Shown: positions 21,573-33,545 of the stretch, in pieces
How the letters are laid out: each line of letters begins with the position of its first letter
Position numbering within the stretch: position 1 is the first letter of the stretch
Source: Limnomonas spitsbergensis
Lineage: Eukaryota > Chlorophyta > Chlorophyceae > Chlamydomonadales
Assembly (NCBI GenBank): GCA_037349105.1
Contig: JAYJMM010000014.1
Span: 806,001 to 870,000 of the forward strand
Direction: 5' to 3'
Length of the DNA stretch: 64,000 bases
The notes under the pieces: model-generated
What the model saw: only the letters and a program-made list of their open reading frames with translations
What the model was told of the DNA's origin: nothing
Databases searched by the model: none
Translations under genes and position numbers: made by a program

Positions 21573-23242
21573 ATGAGTCTGTTGGAGGAGCTCGAGCCGC
21601 TGTCTAAGACTACTGGTGCGATTGAAAATTTGGACGCGACCGCATTAAGCAAACCATCCCGTTCTTATATCACATTTTTTTTTTTCATTTGACAGTGGCA
21701 GTGGTGTGTGGCGCAGACTTAATGGGTCGTCTCTCGCAAGATCTATTGGCCATGGTATTTCATGCCAGCTCGTGGCCTCCGAAGGTCATACGTGCCACGT
21801 CCAGACAATTCAGATCCACGTTCGATGCCACCAACACTAAACTCATCTTCAGCGCCTCCTCGGGAAGGGACATCAATGCCCTGAGGCGCATCATCTATCG
21901 CACACCAAGCCTGACCCATGTCAGGTTCCCGGATGGGTTCGAAGATGACCTATCCCACTTGACAATCCCATGGTCCAAGATTGAGATTCTGAGTTTTTTC
22001 GGGCGGATAGGTCATGGATCCATGCCTGCCCTGAAGCAGCTGTGCATCCACAGCAACGATCTAGAAAGCTTGGCAGACTACATGGGCTGCATCCAGCTGT
22101 CTCGCCTTGAGGTATCTCCTGTTCCTCGCCTCATGGACCTGTCAGCCTGGACATCTCTGTGTGACCTTCGCCTAACATGCCAAAGCCAGACTGTTCTGTC
22201 TGGCATATCAGCATGCGTGAAGCTGCAGCACCTGGAGCTCCGTTGTGCCTGGGATCAGATACTTCTGCCATCTGCTCTATCGACCTGCGTGGAACTGCGT
22301 CACCTCAGCCTCGCTGACAGCCAGGGTCTGAGTGACATTTCAGCCTTATCGACTTGTGTCGCGCTGCAACACATCGACCTCAGCATCTGCTATAGTGTGA
22401 CACTGACCAGTCTGACAGCCCTGGCGGCCTGTTTGAATCATCTGCATCACCTCACGATCGTCGGTAGTCATCATCTGTCAGTCATGTCTTCGTTTGTGAC
22501 ACTGTCGAGACTGGATGTCATGGACTGTGAGAGGTTGATCGACCTATCAGCCCTGTCAGGCAATGTGATGCTACAGCACCTCAACCTCCGTCCGTGCTGC
22601 GGATTGGTGGATTTGTCAGCTCTGTCTGCATTCACCATGCTACAGGGCCTCTGCATCGATATTTGCTGGAGAGTGGTAGACATATCAGCCCTGTCGGCCT
22701 GCTCAATGTTGCAGCACCTCTGCATCAATGGCAACGCCCACGTTGCAGACTTGTCCCCCCTGTCAGCATGCACAATGCTGCAGCACCTATGCCTGGACAG
22801 TTTCACCGACGCAACAGACGTGTCAGCCTTGTCAGCATGCACAATGCTGCAGCACCTCTCCCTTGTTTGCATGGGCATGTCAGATATATCAGCTCTGTCA
22901 GCGTGCACGGCCCTGCGATCCCTCAACCTCACTTGCTGCACCGGCGTGACCGATCTCTCAGCTCTGTCGGCGTGCACGGCCCTGCGATCCCTCAACCTCA
23001 GTTGCTGCACCGGCGTGACCGATCTCTCAGCTCTGTCGGCGTGCACGGCCCTGCGATCCCTCAACCTCAGTTGCTGCACCGGCGTGACCGATCTCTCAGC
23101 GCTGTCGCCGTGCACGGCACTGCGATCCCTTAGATGCACCGGCATGATCGGTCTCTCAGCGCTGTCAGTGAGCACGGCCCTGCCATGGGTCCTCGATGGG
23201 GACTTTATGGGCTTAAGGCGGTCCCACAGATGTCCGGGTTGA
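21573..23242 (+). CDS. F-box-like / leucine-rich repeat protein, two exons
   Basis: Exons 21573-21615 and 21696-23242. The 80-nt intron (GTGCGA...TTTGACAG, with a poly-T tract) is phase 1. Exon 1 encodes MSLLEELEPLSKTT; exon 2 starts with an F-box-like segment (LMGRLSQDLLAMVFHAS, IRATSRQFRSTFD), followed by a degenerate LRR region and about 15 regular repeats of 22-24 residues, DLSALSACTALRSLNL. Three nearly identical 69-base units at 22910-23100 show recent tandem duplication of whole repeats. A likely substrate receptor of an SCF ubiquitin ligase; LRR number would set specificity. The exon-1 assignment rests on frame and on the paralogues; without it there is no ATG before 21721. Confidence 0.78.
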
Positions 23243-24839
23243 TTTTTGATCTCCTGGCGCGGACAGGCTGGCTTTCTGTACAGTCAGCTGTGTACTTTTG
23301 ACTGATCCGACGCCCCCGACTGGGTCTTCTTTCCAGAGTTTTGATGATTGGGAGATAGGTGCACTGTTATTGTTGACATATATGCTGGACCTGACAAACA
23401 GTACCTAAGCGCAACTAGGGCCTGTCCAATGTGTCCAAAAACCTCATGGACTGTGCGGTACATTTCAAATGTACCTATCATGCCATGGTGGACTCTAACT
23501 TTTTATACGGGAAGGGCATCCAATATTTTGTTTGTGCAATCGATAGCCAACATCAGGGGTCCTATGCAAAATGTTGCAGTGCCCATTGGATGGGAAGCTG
23601 ACACCCTGCAGATTTGAAAACCTGAACCTCAGAAGTCCCCCAAGTCAATAGAATCAGTTAAGCCCCCCCTTTATGCTTACCAGACAGCAAATATGCTTCT
23701 GATGAAAAACGTTATATTATACAGCTTGTATTCCAGACAAAGCACGGGCCAGTGCGCGTCAGACTGGAATCGACTTAGAAAGCCTCAAATACTAAAAAAT
23801 GAAGAAGCAACGCGACAAAAACAGTGTTAAGCTGGCTTCAGCAGCTCATGCACGAGAGGCAGCAGCATATAGAGAGGAACAGTAGCAACAAGAACTGTTT
23901 AAACAGCACCAGCTACAACAGCCGGAGCAGCAGCAGCAACATCAACAACCGCTGATGCTTCCTTCATCAACCGGGCCAGCGGTGCAAGCTGGTGCGAGTG
24001 AGGGACAACAACCGATATTGCGCCTGTTTGTGCAGCGTGTGTTGCATGTTGCATGCACTCGTTGCAGAGTTGTTGCACCGCTTCAAAGCAGATACCAAGG
24101 GCCAGCGAGATAAGGGCTGAAGGGCACACGGAGCTTGTTACCGCATTACCAATTTGCAAATTACACGCTTTAACAAAAACATCCCGCCCCGGAACCCCTG
24201 GCTGTGGACAGACAAACATCCTCACCATCTGTGCCCGGTGGATGATTGCCAGGCTCCCCTGCACAGCAATGGTGGTGGTGAAGACAAGGATGCTTTCCTG
24301 ATGACGGACCCCCATGGTGTCAATGCCAGGTTCAAGCAGCATGGTATGTGTTGTTGCCTTGCCTTCTCACACTCTCATGTGTCTGGGCCTGTAGGTATCC
24401 ATTCACGGATGGAGCAGCTATGTATTATTCAAATGGCTCTGGCAATGACATGCGGAGCCGGAGCTGGGCTGCAGGCAGAGTAGAGCACGCTGAGAGGACA
24501 TCTGCTCTTTCAAAGCAGTCCATGATTCAGAAACCAGTGGTGAGGCTCACACTGTTCCTGGCCTTCATAGCCATAAATTTAGGGATCTGCCGAACCTCCA
24601 TTTTGGACAGGTTGCCCCCCCAATGCCCCAAGATCTGCTTGACTTGGGCAGGCACAATAGCGCATGGCACAATAGCACATATGTGGCAGCAGCTCTGGCT
24701 GAGATGCATGATCCCATTGAAGAGTACAGCAGCAGAGCAGGCAGATGGCTTTCTTTGGAGGCCTGATGTGATGTCTGTGCACAACCTGGCTTGGAATCTG
24801 GACAGAACTGCAGAAAGGGCACGAACTTATGCTGCTAGC
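23243..24839. other. No confident gene; several short open frames
   Basis: Contains frames with isolated protein-like character but no family I can name: 23348-23617 (+) with CPMCPKTS; 24154-24483 (+) with HLCPVDDCQAPLH, a possible zinc-binding segment, followed by a potential 51-nt intron (GTATGT...CTGTAG, 24344-24394); and 24395-24840 with a hydrophobic segment VRLTLFLAFIAINLGI. They may be remnants of transposons. CAG/CAA-rich low-complexity sequence occupies 23870-23980. Confidence 0.35.
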
Positions 24840-24884
24840 TGATCATGCTGCAAGCCAGCTTGGAGGTGCCTCCTCCCCCTGTCT

Positions 24885-25025
24885 CATGTCTCAGATCCCT
24901 AGGTCTGCTGGAGCCCAGGGCAGCGTGCAGCAGACTGGATCTGCTGCCACCCCCCCTGTCTCAGCTGTCTAGGCCTGCTGGAGCCCAGGGCAGCGTGCAG
25001 CAGACTGGATCTGCTGCCACCCCCC
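24885..25025. repeat. Two-copy direct repeat, about 65 bp
   Basis: The segment containing CTGCTGGAGCCCAGGGCAGC and GACTGGATCTGCTGCCACCC occurs at 24906-24955 and again at 24977-25024, essentially identical. Confidence 0.8.
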
Positions 25026-27246
25026 TTGGCCTGCCATCTTCGTTGGACAGCCAGGTCCTTTTACAGGAGTGCCCTGCTCAAGAGGCCTGCTCCTCAGGAT
25101 AAGGCACCCAACAAGCAGGCCAAGGTGGGTGTGGTCAAGTCCAATCAGAGGAAAGGAATGTGGCTCAGGCACCATGTGGGGGCTAAGCGTGCTACATCCC
25201 AATTTTTTCCAGCAAAGGACGGAAAATAGGCTGGGATGCAATGGCTAGGGAGTTCAATAATGAGGTGGTTCATGCCCTGGGCCAACAGCAGTCCGCAGGG
25301 GCCCAGGGCAACAGCCTCAGACCAAAGACCTCGATGCAGCTGCTTTCAGAATTCCAGAAGAGGGACACTGCTGCTTTGAGTGAGGCACTGAGCTGCACAT
25401 TGGCAGTAGTTTCCTGTACCTTTTGGAATGCAGCAGAATATATTTAATTCGAAGGTGACGTCTGGCGTATGACCTATCATGGCGGCTAATGTTTGTTGTA
25501 AGGAAAGTCCTTTGTCGGAATCGAACTGGTGACGTCTGGCACATTCTGGGGAGGCCAACGAACCATGTGGCTAGAAGATATCCACCACGAAGCAAGCCCG
25601 CGTCGGGCAGATTCTCTTGACTTGTTTTGTCTTTGCTGGGCGCGGCAGGGCTGAAAACAATGCGATAAGATAGCCTGTCATCATCCTGTCATGGGCCTCG
25701 GAAACGCCCGACTTCACGATGAACTGCACAGTGTGGATCCTGACGAATCAATTTCCTGATCTGGTTTGACACTAGACAAACTGCGATGATATGCATTGTA
25801 GATTTTGCTATCCACAAAGGGTTTCGCCATGCCCACACCAAGCTCCTGGGAGACGTTAAAGCCGGAGATCGTCTCGACATTCGACCTTCCGGATGCGTTT
25901 ATGGACAGCGTTCGCAGACTGTATACCCCTGAAGGCGTCAAACAGCCAAGATGGGTCCTCAAAAGGCCTGGCAAGGGATCTATCCGATCCCGGAGTGTGG
26001 GGTCCGGAGTGTGGGGTCCTGATGAAGGTTTGGGGTCCTGATGAACACACACGTGAAGATTTTGTCCGCCCTTGTCCACTGCCCCTGGTGCTTCAGAGGA
26101 CCGTGGATCTGCTCCAGCCTCTCATAGCAAGAAGATGCCTGCAGCTGCAGAGGTGGAGCTGGCAGCTGCGGCGCTGTTCCCGATCGCCAGCGACATGGGC
26201 GGTGGACCGTCTGAGCCTGTTCTGTCTTCAAAGAAGAGGCGTCGAGATATGGGGCAGAGAAAGAGGAAGCAGCTGAGGCGGAGGATTGAAGTAGCAGCCA
26301 AAGTCGCTGCCGAAGCAGCAGCCAAAGACACAGCTGAAGCAGTAGCTGGATAGCTGTCTGCCATAGAACTGTTAGCTGCGATGTGAATGCTGGAGGAATG
26401 TGTTGATAGGTGGATGGAATGTTCCACCCTCCCGAATGGTGTGTTTCTACCAAGAATTGAACGGTAGGCCTCCACCGGATGACAAAATGTTCTGACTAGC
26501 CCCGTCAGCTGGACGGGACAGCCGGTTTGAAGACGAATCTGCCTCTGTATATTAATTGTTTGTTTTGATTTTGGAGCCAATGGAGCCAGTCCCAATGCAT
26601 GCATGACGGATGGGGTGGTTGTACGTCGTTTGTACAGACTTGCAAAAGTTCTTTTGAAGTCTGACACATGCTGTATATGAAGCTTCACTCGAAGTTTCGG
26701 GTTCACTGTGCCTGAAGTACTTACGCGGCTGGTCTTCGTTGCTTGGGGTACTAGCATGCATATCACGCTTGCAGCTGCGCATGGAGTATATTGAAGTCTG
26801 AATTACTTGAACCTGGCACCGAGATACGAAACGCAACACAAAAAAATTCCAGCAGCATGAGAGTCTGTGTGTTCAAGTTTCAGATGTAATGTTTTCAATT
26901 GCTTTCGCAGCTTGTCTGCCTAGAGTCATTTACATGCACACTTGAGAGCTCCTCGAAAGTCTGATACAACTGAGTCTTCACCCAAGTTTCATGTTCACTG
27001 TTCATCAGCCTGGCTGCGAGCCTGCCCCTATAAGACACGGGTTGTAATATGTAAAATTCTGAAACAACATGTTTTTCCGGTTGTGAAACATAGACCTGTT
27101 TTTTCCGGTTGAGAAACTGAGACTCTCACTCCAGGGCGCACTGGGCAGGCATCTCATGCATCTCATGCATCTCATGCATCTCAAGCAGCTGATGCAGCTG
27201 ATGCGGCTCAAGCAGCTGATGCAGCTCATTGTTCCGACATGTGAGT
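25026..27246. other. Mostly gene-poor; a possible basic nuclear ORF near 26.1-26.35 kb
   Basis: No supported gene in 25026-25800. At 25805-26041 (+) a frame beginning MPTPSSWETLKPEIV has no family match and ends in repeats of GTGTGGGGTCC. At 26072-26353 (+) a frame is alanine-rich and has a strong bipartite basic motif, KKRRRDMGQRKRKQLRRR, typical of nuclear localisation, but no ATG before MPAAAEVE. 26400-27250 holds anonymous sequence and a degenerate CATCTCATG array at 27150-27235. Confidence 0.35.
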
Positions 27247-28081
27247 TCAGTCATATAATCCCATCTTCACTGCCACAAAGTAGACAGCCTCAGTGAGTTT
27301 TTCCATTCCATCCAGATCAATTGACAGACAGCCTCCGTCTTTGACCGTTGATACCTCCTCCAGAATGAAATTCATGTAAGAGGCCAGAACCCAGATCCTC
27401 ACGTGGTTGCTGCGGCTGCGGCGTCTTGTAGTCTGAGGTTGCAGCGCGAGCACGCACTGTTCGAGCATGCTAGTGATGTGCCTGTCAGCCTCCTCAACCT
27501 CCCCCTCCTCACTGTCTGCCCCGGGGGGACCCTGGCATGCCCGCAGCGCCATAAGGGCATCGCGACAGGCAACCAAGTTCAGGAAGAAAAGTGGCTTACT
27601 GACAGTCTCCTCCGCTTGGGGCACATGAAAAGAGCTCCCCATGGCAGAATCAGCAGCAGCAGCAGCGGCAGCAGCAGGATCTGGGGCCGACGGGGCGGCG
27701 GACGCGGTAGCAGCATGGAAAGCGTCAGCAGCCATGTGGGGCTCGGCGCCAGCAGCCATGTGAGGCTCGGCGTCAGCAGCCATGTGGGGCTCAGCGCCAG
27801 CAGCCATGTGGGGCACGGCGTCAGCAGCCATGTGGGGCTCGGCGCCAGCAGCCATGTGAGGCTCGGCGTCAGCAGCCATGTGGGGCTCGGCGCCAGCAGC
27901 CATGTGAGGCTCGGCGTCAGCAGCCATGTGGGGCTCGGCGCCAGCAGCAGCATCAGCAGTAGGGGCGGCCAAGCGTATCCTCATTAGCCGCTGATTCTGC
28001 TTGACAGGAGAAGCCTTCGCGGAGAGTATAGGTGGGCTAGTCATCTGCGCCACCGCCTCATCAACCTTGCCCTGTTGGCTG
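27247..28081 (-). CDS. Unknown protein with AEPHMAA repeats
   Basis: Minus strand. About eight alternating AEPHMAAG/AEPHMAAD units (10 codons per pair) make the N-terminal third, followed by an alanine run and a non-repetitive C-terminal domain with LFFLNLVACRDALMALRACQ, a basic TTRRRSRSNHVRIWVLASY and an ending EAVYFVAVKMGLYD. The globular C-terminus supports a real gene; no family is recognised. A TTTTCTGCAG acceptor just upstream (minus strand, ending 28082) suggests an earlier exon supplies the start; otherwise the frame opens to 28152. Confidence 0.5.
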
Positions 28082-28371
28082 CTGCAGAAAAGAACAAAAG
28101 GCAGCGGGAGAGCTATGAAACCGGTGCATGGATTCACGGTGCATGGATTCACGGTGTGTCTCGGGCCAGATTAGAGAGATAAGCGTTATTATAGATGCCC
28201 ATGCAAGGCTTTTGTTCGGGGCCACCACTACCTACCTGTGTCCATACGTCGAAGAAGCACCTCCTCTCTCCATGTTGTCCTGCCTCGCTGTTCTAGCCGC
28301 TTGCCGCAATACGCCCCTCGGTGGGAGATTTTCCGGAGGTTCTCTTGCCCGTCACTGCGTAACCAGGGTTC

Positions 28372-28671
28372 ATGTCAAATTTGCCTCGTCGAGCTCAGAA
28401 GCAACCGCGTTCTGTTCTGTCGATTCCACCCAGCAGCACCCATAAACAAGCCAGGCTTCGCATCGCGTCCAACAGCAAGGCGACAAGAATGAGAATGTGC
28501 ATCCCTCACACATCAAATACTTGCCTGGCGTCTTCGGTCTTTCCAGCTTTGTCCGAATGGTCGACTGATATTGCGCCCGCGGAAGTGCCCCAACTCGAAA
28601 TTATAAGCAACGTCTGCAAGCGTTTGACAGCGATTTTGCGAGATTATGCCGTACGGGCAGCTCTCACATGA
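28372..28671 (+). CDS. Hypothetical small basic protein
   Basis: A 99-codon ATG frame starting MSNLPRRAQKQPRSVL with a basic first half and a helical second half (EVPQLEIISNVCKRLTAILR). No family recognised. It is preceded by the unknown minus-strand gene, head to head. It could be an exon or chance. Confidence 0.3.
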   Translation: MSNLPRRAQKQPRSVLSIPPSSTHKQARLRIASNSKATRMRMCIPHTSNTCLASSVFPALSEWSTDIAPAEVPQLEIISNVCKRLTAILRDYAVRAALT

Positions 28672-28869
28672 GGGTTCGATAAACTTCGGTACATGTGGTA
28701 CGGACACTGCTGTGCATTGCTTTAGCCTATTCACGTGGGTCTTGCATTTTCTGGATCCTGCAAGCTTTGCACCGACCATGCAAATACCACAGGCTAGACC
28801 ACAGGCTCGGTCTCAATCGGATTTTGTGCCTGCACCTGCACTGTATTCTGAGCCACCACCCAACAATGG

Positions 28870-29954
28870 ATGGACATGCTGTGCATGCAAAGCGGGGGGT
28901 GCACTGTGTGTATGGATGGCAGGGATGTCAACAGCTGGGTGGACATTGCCTCTACCCTCGGCGTAGCAGGCAGCCTCACAGGCCTCAATACACTACAAAT
29001 TTCAGGCAGCAGGGAACCCGGGGATGACGGCATAGCCACAGTGCTCGGCATCAGCCAGACCAGACTGTCATCTCTGCGCGTCCTAGACTTTTCTCTCATC
29101 CTCGAGGATGCTGCTGGTGCTATCGCGCTGGCAGGACCTATCAGCAACAGCCTGACATGCTTGGAAGTGCTGATCCTGTCTGTCTGCTCCGTTAGAGGGC
29201 ACGTTGGTCTCACAGCATTAGGTGAATGCCTCAGCTGCCTGACCCAGCTCACGGAGCTGAAATTGGACTGTTTCGGGGGGGAACCATCGCCCATCGTGAT
29301 GGCGGGCATCAATCATCTCACCCGACTCAAGGTGCTGAACATCATGGATGCTCTTGTATCGGGCATCAGCCTCCTGACATGGTTGGAGATGTTGGGCATC
29401 GGCATTGCTAGAACTCCAGAAAGCATCGAGCTCTTGGAGTGCTCCGTTCAACACCCCATCCACTTCACCGCCCTGACCTGTCTACGACTGACGACTGATG
29501 AGAGTCTTTCCGGGTGGGCCTCATACCCCCCCAGGTCCCCTGAACCTCTTCTGCGCAGTCTCAGTGTCCTCACCGGCTTGCAGATGATGAGACTATACAG
29601 CGTCATTTTCCCGTACGACTACGACGACCCAGCCAGCAATGTCTGCTCTCGCTCCCAGCCTCGTCCAGATTGCGTGAGCTGGAACTCATGTACAACGACC
29701 CCAGGGACACCGTGCTCGTTGCTTTCGCTGCCAGCCTTGTCTGCCTTACCAGCTTGCGTAAGCTGGCCCTCCATCAAAACCATATCGGGGATGCCGTGCT
29801 CGTTGCTCTCGCTCCCAGCCTTAGCCACCTCGTCAGGTTGCGATGGCTGGACCTCGGTCTTAATGAGTTCGGGGATGCCGGCGCTGGAGCTCTCTTGGCA
29901 TGCGTCAGCCACCTCACCTGCCTCACCTGCCTTAACGCATGTTTCCTAGATTGA
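28870..29954 (+). CDS. RNI-type leucine-rich repeat protein, frame-broken
   Basis: The first part (28870 to about 29640) encodes ribonuclease-inhibitor-like LRRs (LTGLNTLQISG, LSSLRVLDFS, LTCLEVLILS, LTQLTELKLD, LTRLKVLNIM). The C-terminal repeats (LRELELMYND, LTSLRKLALHQNHIGD, LVRLRWLDLGLNEFGD) lie in another frame from about 29640 onward. Between them, around 29630-29670, LALAPSL-like codons are distributed over three frames, so there is an indel or a missed tiny intron. The gene differs from the F-box/LRR family in having no DLSxLS motif. The N-terminus (MDMLCMQSGGC) may be incomplete. Confidence 0.6.
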
Positions 29955-30518
29955 CGCCTCAGTCCACTGGTCCCTGCGTACCCAGTCCCATGCCCCTGTA
30001 TCCCCTGCATTCTCTGCCAGAGAAATTCCTGATGTGTGGAGGCAAGGTGTTCTGGGCAGACTCTTTTGTTTATTTGCAGTACCATCGTTGAAGTGGCATG
30101 AAATGAACTATGGATTACAGACATTCTGCATGCTCTGCATCTTTTTTCGTTCGTTTTCCCAAGTTGCACTCGGTGCACCAAAACTATTGTATGACATGAG
30201 TGACCAAAGAAGCAGAGCCGCGCCCCCACGCCTCCAAGTGGATGTTAATCAACCTCTTACAACAACCTAATGACGCACTGTCGAATCCTAAAACACACAT
30301 AATAAACACCCCTGCCCCATTTCCCATGACACGGGGCGGGAGCAGTGACCGATCTTCATTTAAACAAGTAATATCAACACATGATAATAGTAAGCTAGCG
30401 TTTTGTGGCAATGTATGTTGCCGCAGGGCCTAACAGCGGGAGGGAATGACACCGCTGCTGCTGCTGCAGGGTGTCCAACAAACAAGTCACTCAAATCAAA
30501 TGTACAGCTTTGCAGCAA
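29955..30518. other. Intergenic, nothing supported
   Basis: No coding region or strong repeat seen; short open frames only. Confidence 0.4.
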
Positions 30519-30942
30519 TTATCCCTCGTCTTCCTCATCATCCTCTCCTCCATTGTCGCAGCAGAAGCAGCGGCCATCGTTGAACAACTCTTGCGATTTG
30601 GCACAAGCTCTATGCGAAAATGTGCGGCACCCCTCGCAGTAGACGGCATTCCGCTTGGTCAGCTTTGATTTTGTGCAGTAGGGGCGAGTCTTCTCATCGT
30701 TCTCCTGCTTCGTGTCATTTTCCAGATCAACAAACTTGCCCGCCTCACATTCCATTTTACCCTGAGGACGAGCAAACAGCGAAAATGAATGCATGTTGCC
30801 ACGTGCATGAACGAAGGCAGGCATGTGGCGGCGAATGACCACCCACCAGGCATGTGGCGCATACATCCACATCGACGATGTCAGCGATCTTACGCCGAGT
30901 CCTGCAGAACTGGCAGAATGCTGTCACCGCTGTGGTAGACAT
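30519..30942 (-). CDS. PHD-like zinc-finger protein, two exons
   Basis: Exons 30942-30847 and 30761-30519, with an 85-nt GT-AG intron (GTGGGT...TCCTCAG, phase 0). About 112 residues. Exon 1 starts MSTTAVTAFCQFCRTRRK and contains CQFC and CATC; exon 2 contains C-x-K...VYCEGCRTFSHRAC and GRCFCC, a CxxC...HxxC...CxxC set like a PHD or related cross-brace finger, and ends in an acidic tail (DNGGEDDEEDEG). The intron removes the part of each frame that does not fit. PHD fingers usually bind histone tails; the function here is inference. Confidence 0.65.
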
Positions 30943-31250
30943 GAAGCTATGAATGCAATGCGAGAGCCGAAGGAGTGTCCTATCCTGCTGCTTTCGCGAG
31001 CCTACCCTCCTGTCAGTAAGCCGTTCAGATTCGGACCCCCCTCGTCTGCTTCGTTGGAGGATTTGGGAAGCGCAGCGTGGCGTGCCAAGCGTCACATGAT
31101 CTACGACGGGAGGTATCGGGATTTTTCTGTCCTGGACCATGGGGTATAAGTATGGGTGCGCCCGAAAGCAAAAACTCGGCAGAGCTTAACGTGTGGAGTA
31201 TCCAGGCGCTTGTCAAAGAGTTCTTGACCGAAACGTAGCTTCTGCATTGC

Positions 31251-32550
31251 ATGGCGGAGGATCTTCCTCGCGGTGAGTATGTTCGCTGAGTTCGCATGGC
31301 CAGGACACGTCTTTGATTCCTCTCTCCCACTTCGCAGACGAGAACCCGGTGGAGGACCATTTATCAAAGCTTCCTGATGATTTGTTGGCAAGGGTGGTTT
31401 TCTTTGACCGTGATCCGTCACCTTCTGTTCGCTGCACCTCCCGACGCATGAGGGACATGTTCGATCTCTTCAACCATCGTCTCAGCATATCATCCCGCTC
31501 CTTTAAGGGTGTCACAACGCTCATCTCTCGATCACATGGGCTGACCGATGTGGCGTTTTTTAAATGGAGGGCATGGAAGTTGCCAGCCTTGTCGGCCTGC
31601 CTGGCGTTGGAGCGTCTTCATGTTGCCAAGAGCTCTTTGTTGGTCGACCTCTCAGCCCTATCCTGTTGTGTTGCCCTGAAGACACTCGAACTCTCCGAAT
31701 GCTACACTGTGGCCGACCTGTCACCCCTGTCTTCGTGTTCTGCGCTGGAGCATGTCACACTCTCCGAATGCTACAAAGTGGCCGACCTGTCACCCCTATC
31801 CGCGTGTGGTGCTCTGAAGCGGCTCGACCTCACGCACTGTCACAGTGTATCTGATCTGAGGACCCTATCGGCGTGTGTTGCGCTGGAAGATCTCAGCGTC
31901 CGTGACTGCCATCTTGTGAGCGACGTATCCTCTCTCTCCGCCTGTGTTACACTGCGGTATCTCAACCTCAAGGGCTGCCGCAATCTAGTCAACCTATCAC
32001 CCCTGTCTGCTTGTGTTGCGCTGCGGCATCTCGACCTCAGGCTCTGCAGCAGCCTGGTCGATCTGTCGCCGCTTTCGGCGTGTGCAGCGCTTGAAAATGT
32101 CCTCATTGGCGACCACACCGGAGTCTTAGACCTCCCAGCTCTGCCAAGGTATACTTTGGTAAGACGAGTCTTTCCTCTCATGTGAGTGTATGCTCCCTGC
32201 CTGAGTCCATGAAAAACAGTCATGATGTGCCGACTCCCGACTTACCGCCCCCCCCCCCCCCCCTTTCGTAACAGAATACAGACACAGACATATCGTCCTC
32301 AGAGCATGATGCTGACCTTGGAATGGTGAGTCTTAGGTATCAGCAGAATCCTGGAGGCACTCTGCTGCTTGTCAATTGTTGTCCTGATTGCCCTCTGACT
32401 CATGCCCCCCCCCATGCACCCCATGCACCCCATGCACCCCATGCACCCTATGCACCCCATGCACCCCATGCACCCTATGCATGCGCCTAGGACTCCAGCG
32501 CGCAAGATGATGATGATGATGACGATGATGGCTGCGAATTCCTTGTGTAA
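31251..32550 (+). CDS. F-box / leucine-rich repeat protein, four exons
   Basis: Exons 31251-31272, 31338-32158, 32275-32325 and 32491-32550. Introns are 65 nt (GTGAGT...TTCGCAG, phase 1), 116 nt (GTAAGA...GTAACAG, phase 0, with a long C run) and 165 nt (GTGAGT...GCCTAG, phase 0, with a CATGCACCC array). Exon 1 is MAEDLPR; exon 2 begins with an F-box (LSKLPDDLLARVVFF, CTSRRMRDMFD) and then about nine DLSxLSxCxxLxxLxL repeats. Exons 3 and 4 add an acidic tail ending DDDDDGCEFLV. All phases agree, so this is the best-resolved gene in the window. A predicted SCF substrate receptor. The final two exons are inferred from splice sites and phase. Confidence 0.82.
32402..32483. repeat. 9-bp (CATGCACCC)n array in intron 3
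   Basis: Eight or nine copies of CATGCACCC/CATGCACCT inside the inferred 165-nt intron 32326-32490 of the F-box/LRR gene. Confidence 0.9.
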
Positions 32551-32564
32551 ACCTCGACGCTGGG

Positions 32565-32785
32565 CTGACCTGTGGCTAAGCAGCAGATTGAGTTTTTTGA
32601 AGGACTGGATGCTTATGGAGTTAAACAGGGCTGACCTGTGGCTAAGCAGCAGATTGAGTTTTTTGAAGGACTGGATGCTTATGGAGTTAAACAGGACTGA
32701 CCTGTGGCTAAGCAGCAGATTGAGTTTTTTGAAGGACTGGATGCTTATGGAGTTAAACAGGACTGACCTGTGGCTAAGCAGCTTT
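32565..32785. repeat. 66-bp tandem repeat, 3.4 copies
   Basis: Units start CTGACCTGTGGCTAAGCAGC at 32565, 32631, 32697 and 32763. They keep an open frame of 22 residues per unit because 66 is a multiple of three, but there is no evidence for translation. Begins 15 bases after the stop of the preceding F-box/LRR gene, so it may lie in its 3' UTR. Confidence 0.9.
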
Positions 32786-33235
32786 TGATTTAAAATGGGT
32801 TGTCATGTGGCTAAGCATCGGATGAGGGGACATGTGGTGAGGATTGTTTCGTTCTACCGAGTTGCGCTTTTAAAGGACAGAAGGTTAAGCTGCAGCTTCT
32901 TAGCAGGAAAGTGTGGCAGATAGGTGCGTTGCCACTGCAGCCTTTACCATTTATGGATGGGATGCACAAATCACCAGACAGATAGCAATTGAGGGGGAGT
33001 TCCATGCCCGCCCGGGTGAAGACGTTCATGGCATGGTTGTTCCGTTACACACGAGCGCGACCGACGCCGGTACCGCTGCCAAAAGATGCGATGGTTCACA
33101 AAAAGCTTTGAATGGAGCATGTAAGACACACTTCATCCAATTCTATGGTTATGGTTGAACCAAACGGGTAATCCTTGGTCTTCCAAGAATCGAGAATGAG
33201 GGACATTACTGTCACTCGCACTCGACAGACTCGGC
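32786..33235. other. Intergenic; no confident gene
   Basis: A frame at 32913-33158 (+, MADRCVATAAFTIYGWD) has some protein-like character but no family signature. Nothing else seen. Confidence 0.35.
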
Positions 33236-33545
33236 ATGTTTAGACACCTTTCGCATGACGCCTCGAACATCCTCTCATGGGCAGCCCTGGCAGCCTTTGC
33301 AGCCTTTGCAGCCTTGTACTTTGCCATGCACTTCGATAACATCCTGTGGAGAATCGAAGGGCGGCAACGGACAGGGAGAGCGTTGAAGTTGAGATCAGGT
33401 ACGATGTGGATTTTAGACATTTTGACAGAGGATTGTATGCTTCTTCTCCCCCTCGACATCAGGGACCCAAATAGTAGCGTCGTTGGTCGACGGTCACATG
33501 GCACCCTGCAAAACCGTTCCTACGCCGTTTTGAGAGTCCCCCGCG
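33236..33545 (+). CDS. Possible small membrane protein, 3' end replaced by a fold-back element
   Basis: From the ATG at 33236 the frame encodes MFRHLSHDASNILSW, one hydrophobic helix (AALAAFAAFAALYFAMHF) and about 60 more residues (MWILDILTEDCMLLLPLDI) before it runs into the GGATGC array and core of a fold-back element at about 33545. The original C-terminus seems lost. No family recognised. An antisense frame exists over the same region and is less convincing. Confidence 0.4.

Noticed and set aside
23348..23617. Retroviral-type integrase zinc domain (CPMCPKTS)
   Set aside because: One CxxC with weak flanking similarity and no HxxxH or DDE core nearby; insufficient.
24344..24394. 51-nt intron joining two frames near 24.3 kb
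   Set aside because: Splice sites look good, but the join does not restore a recognisable protein and the unspliced frame is equally open, so it is only mentioned, not annotated.
25495..25580. Minus-strand tRNA suggested by a TTCGATTC motif
   Set aside because: The supposed T-arm cannot form five pairs and no acceptor or anticodon stem fits; at most a chance or degenerate B box.
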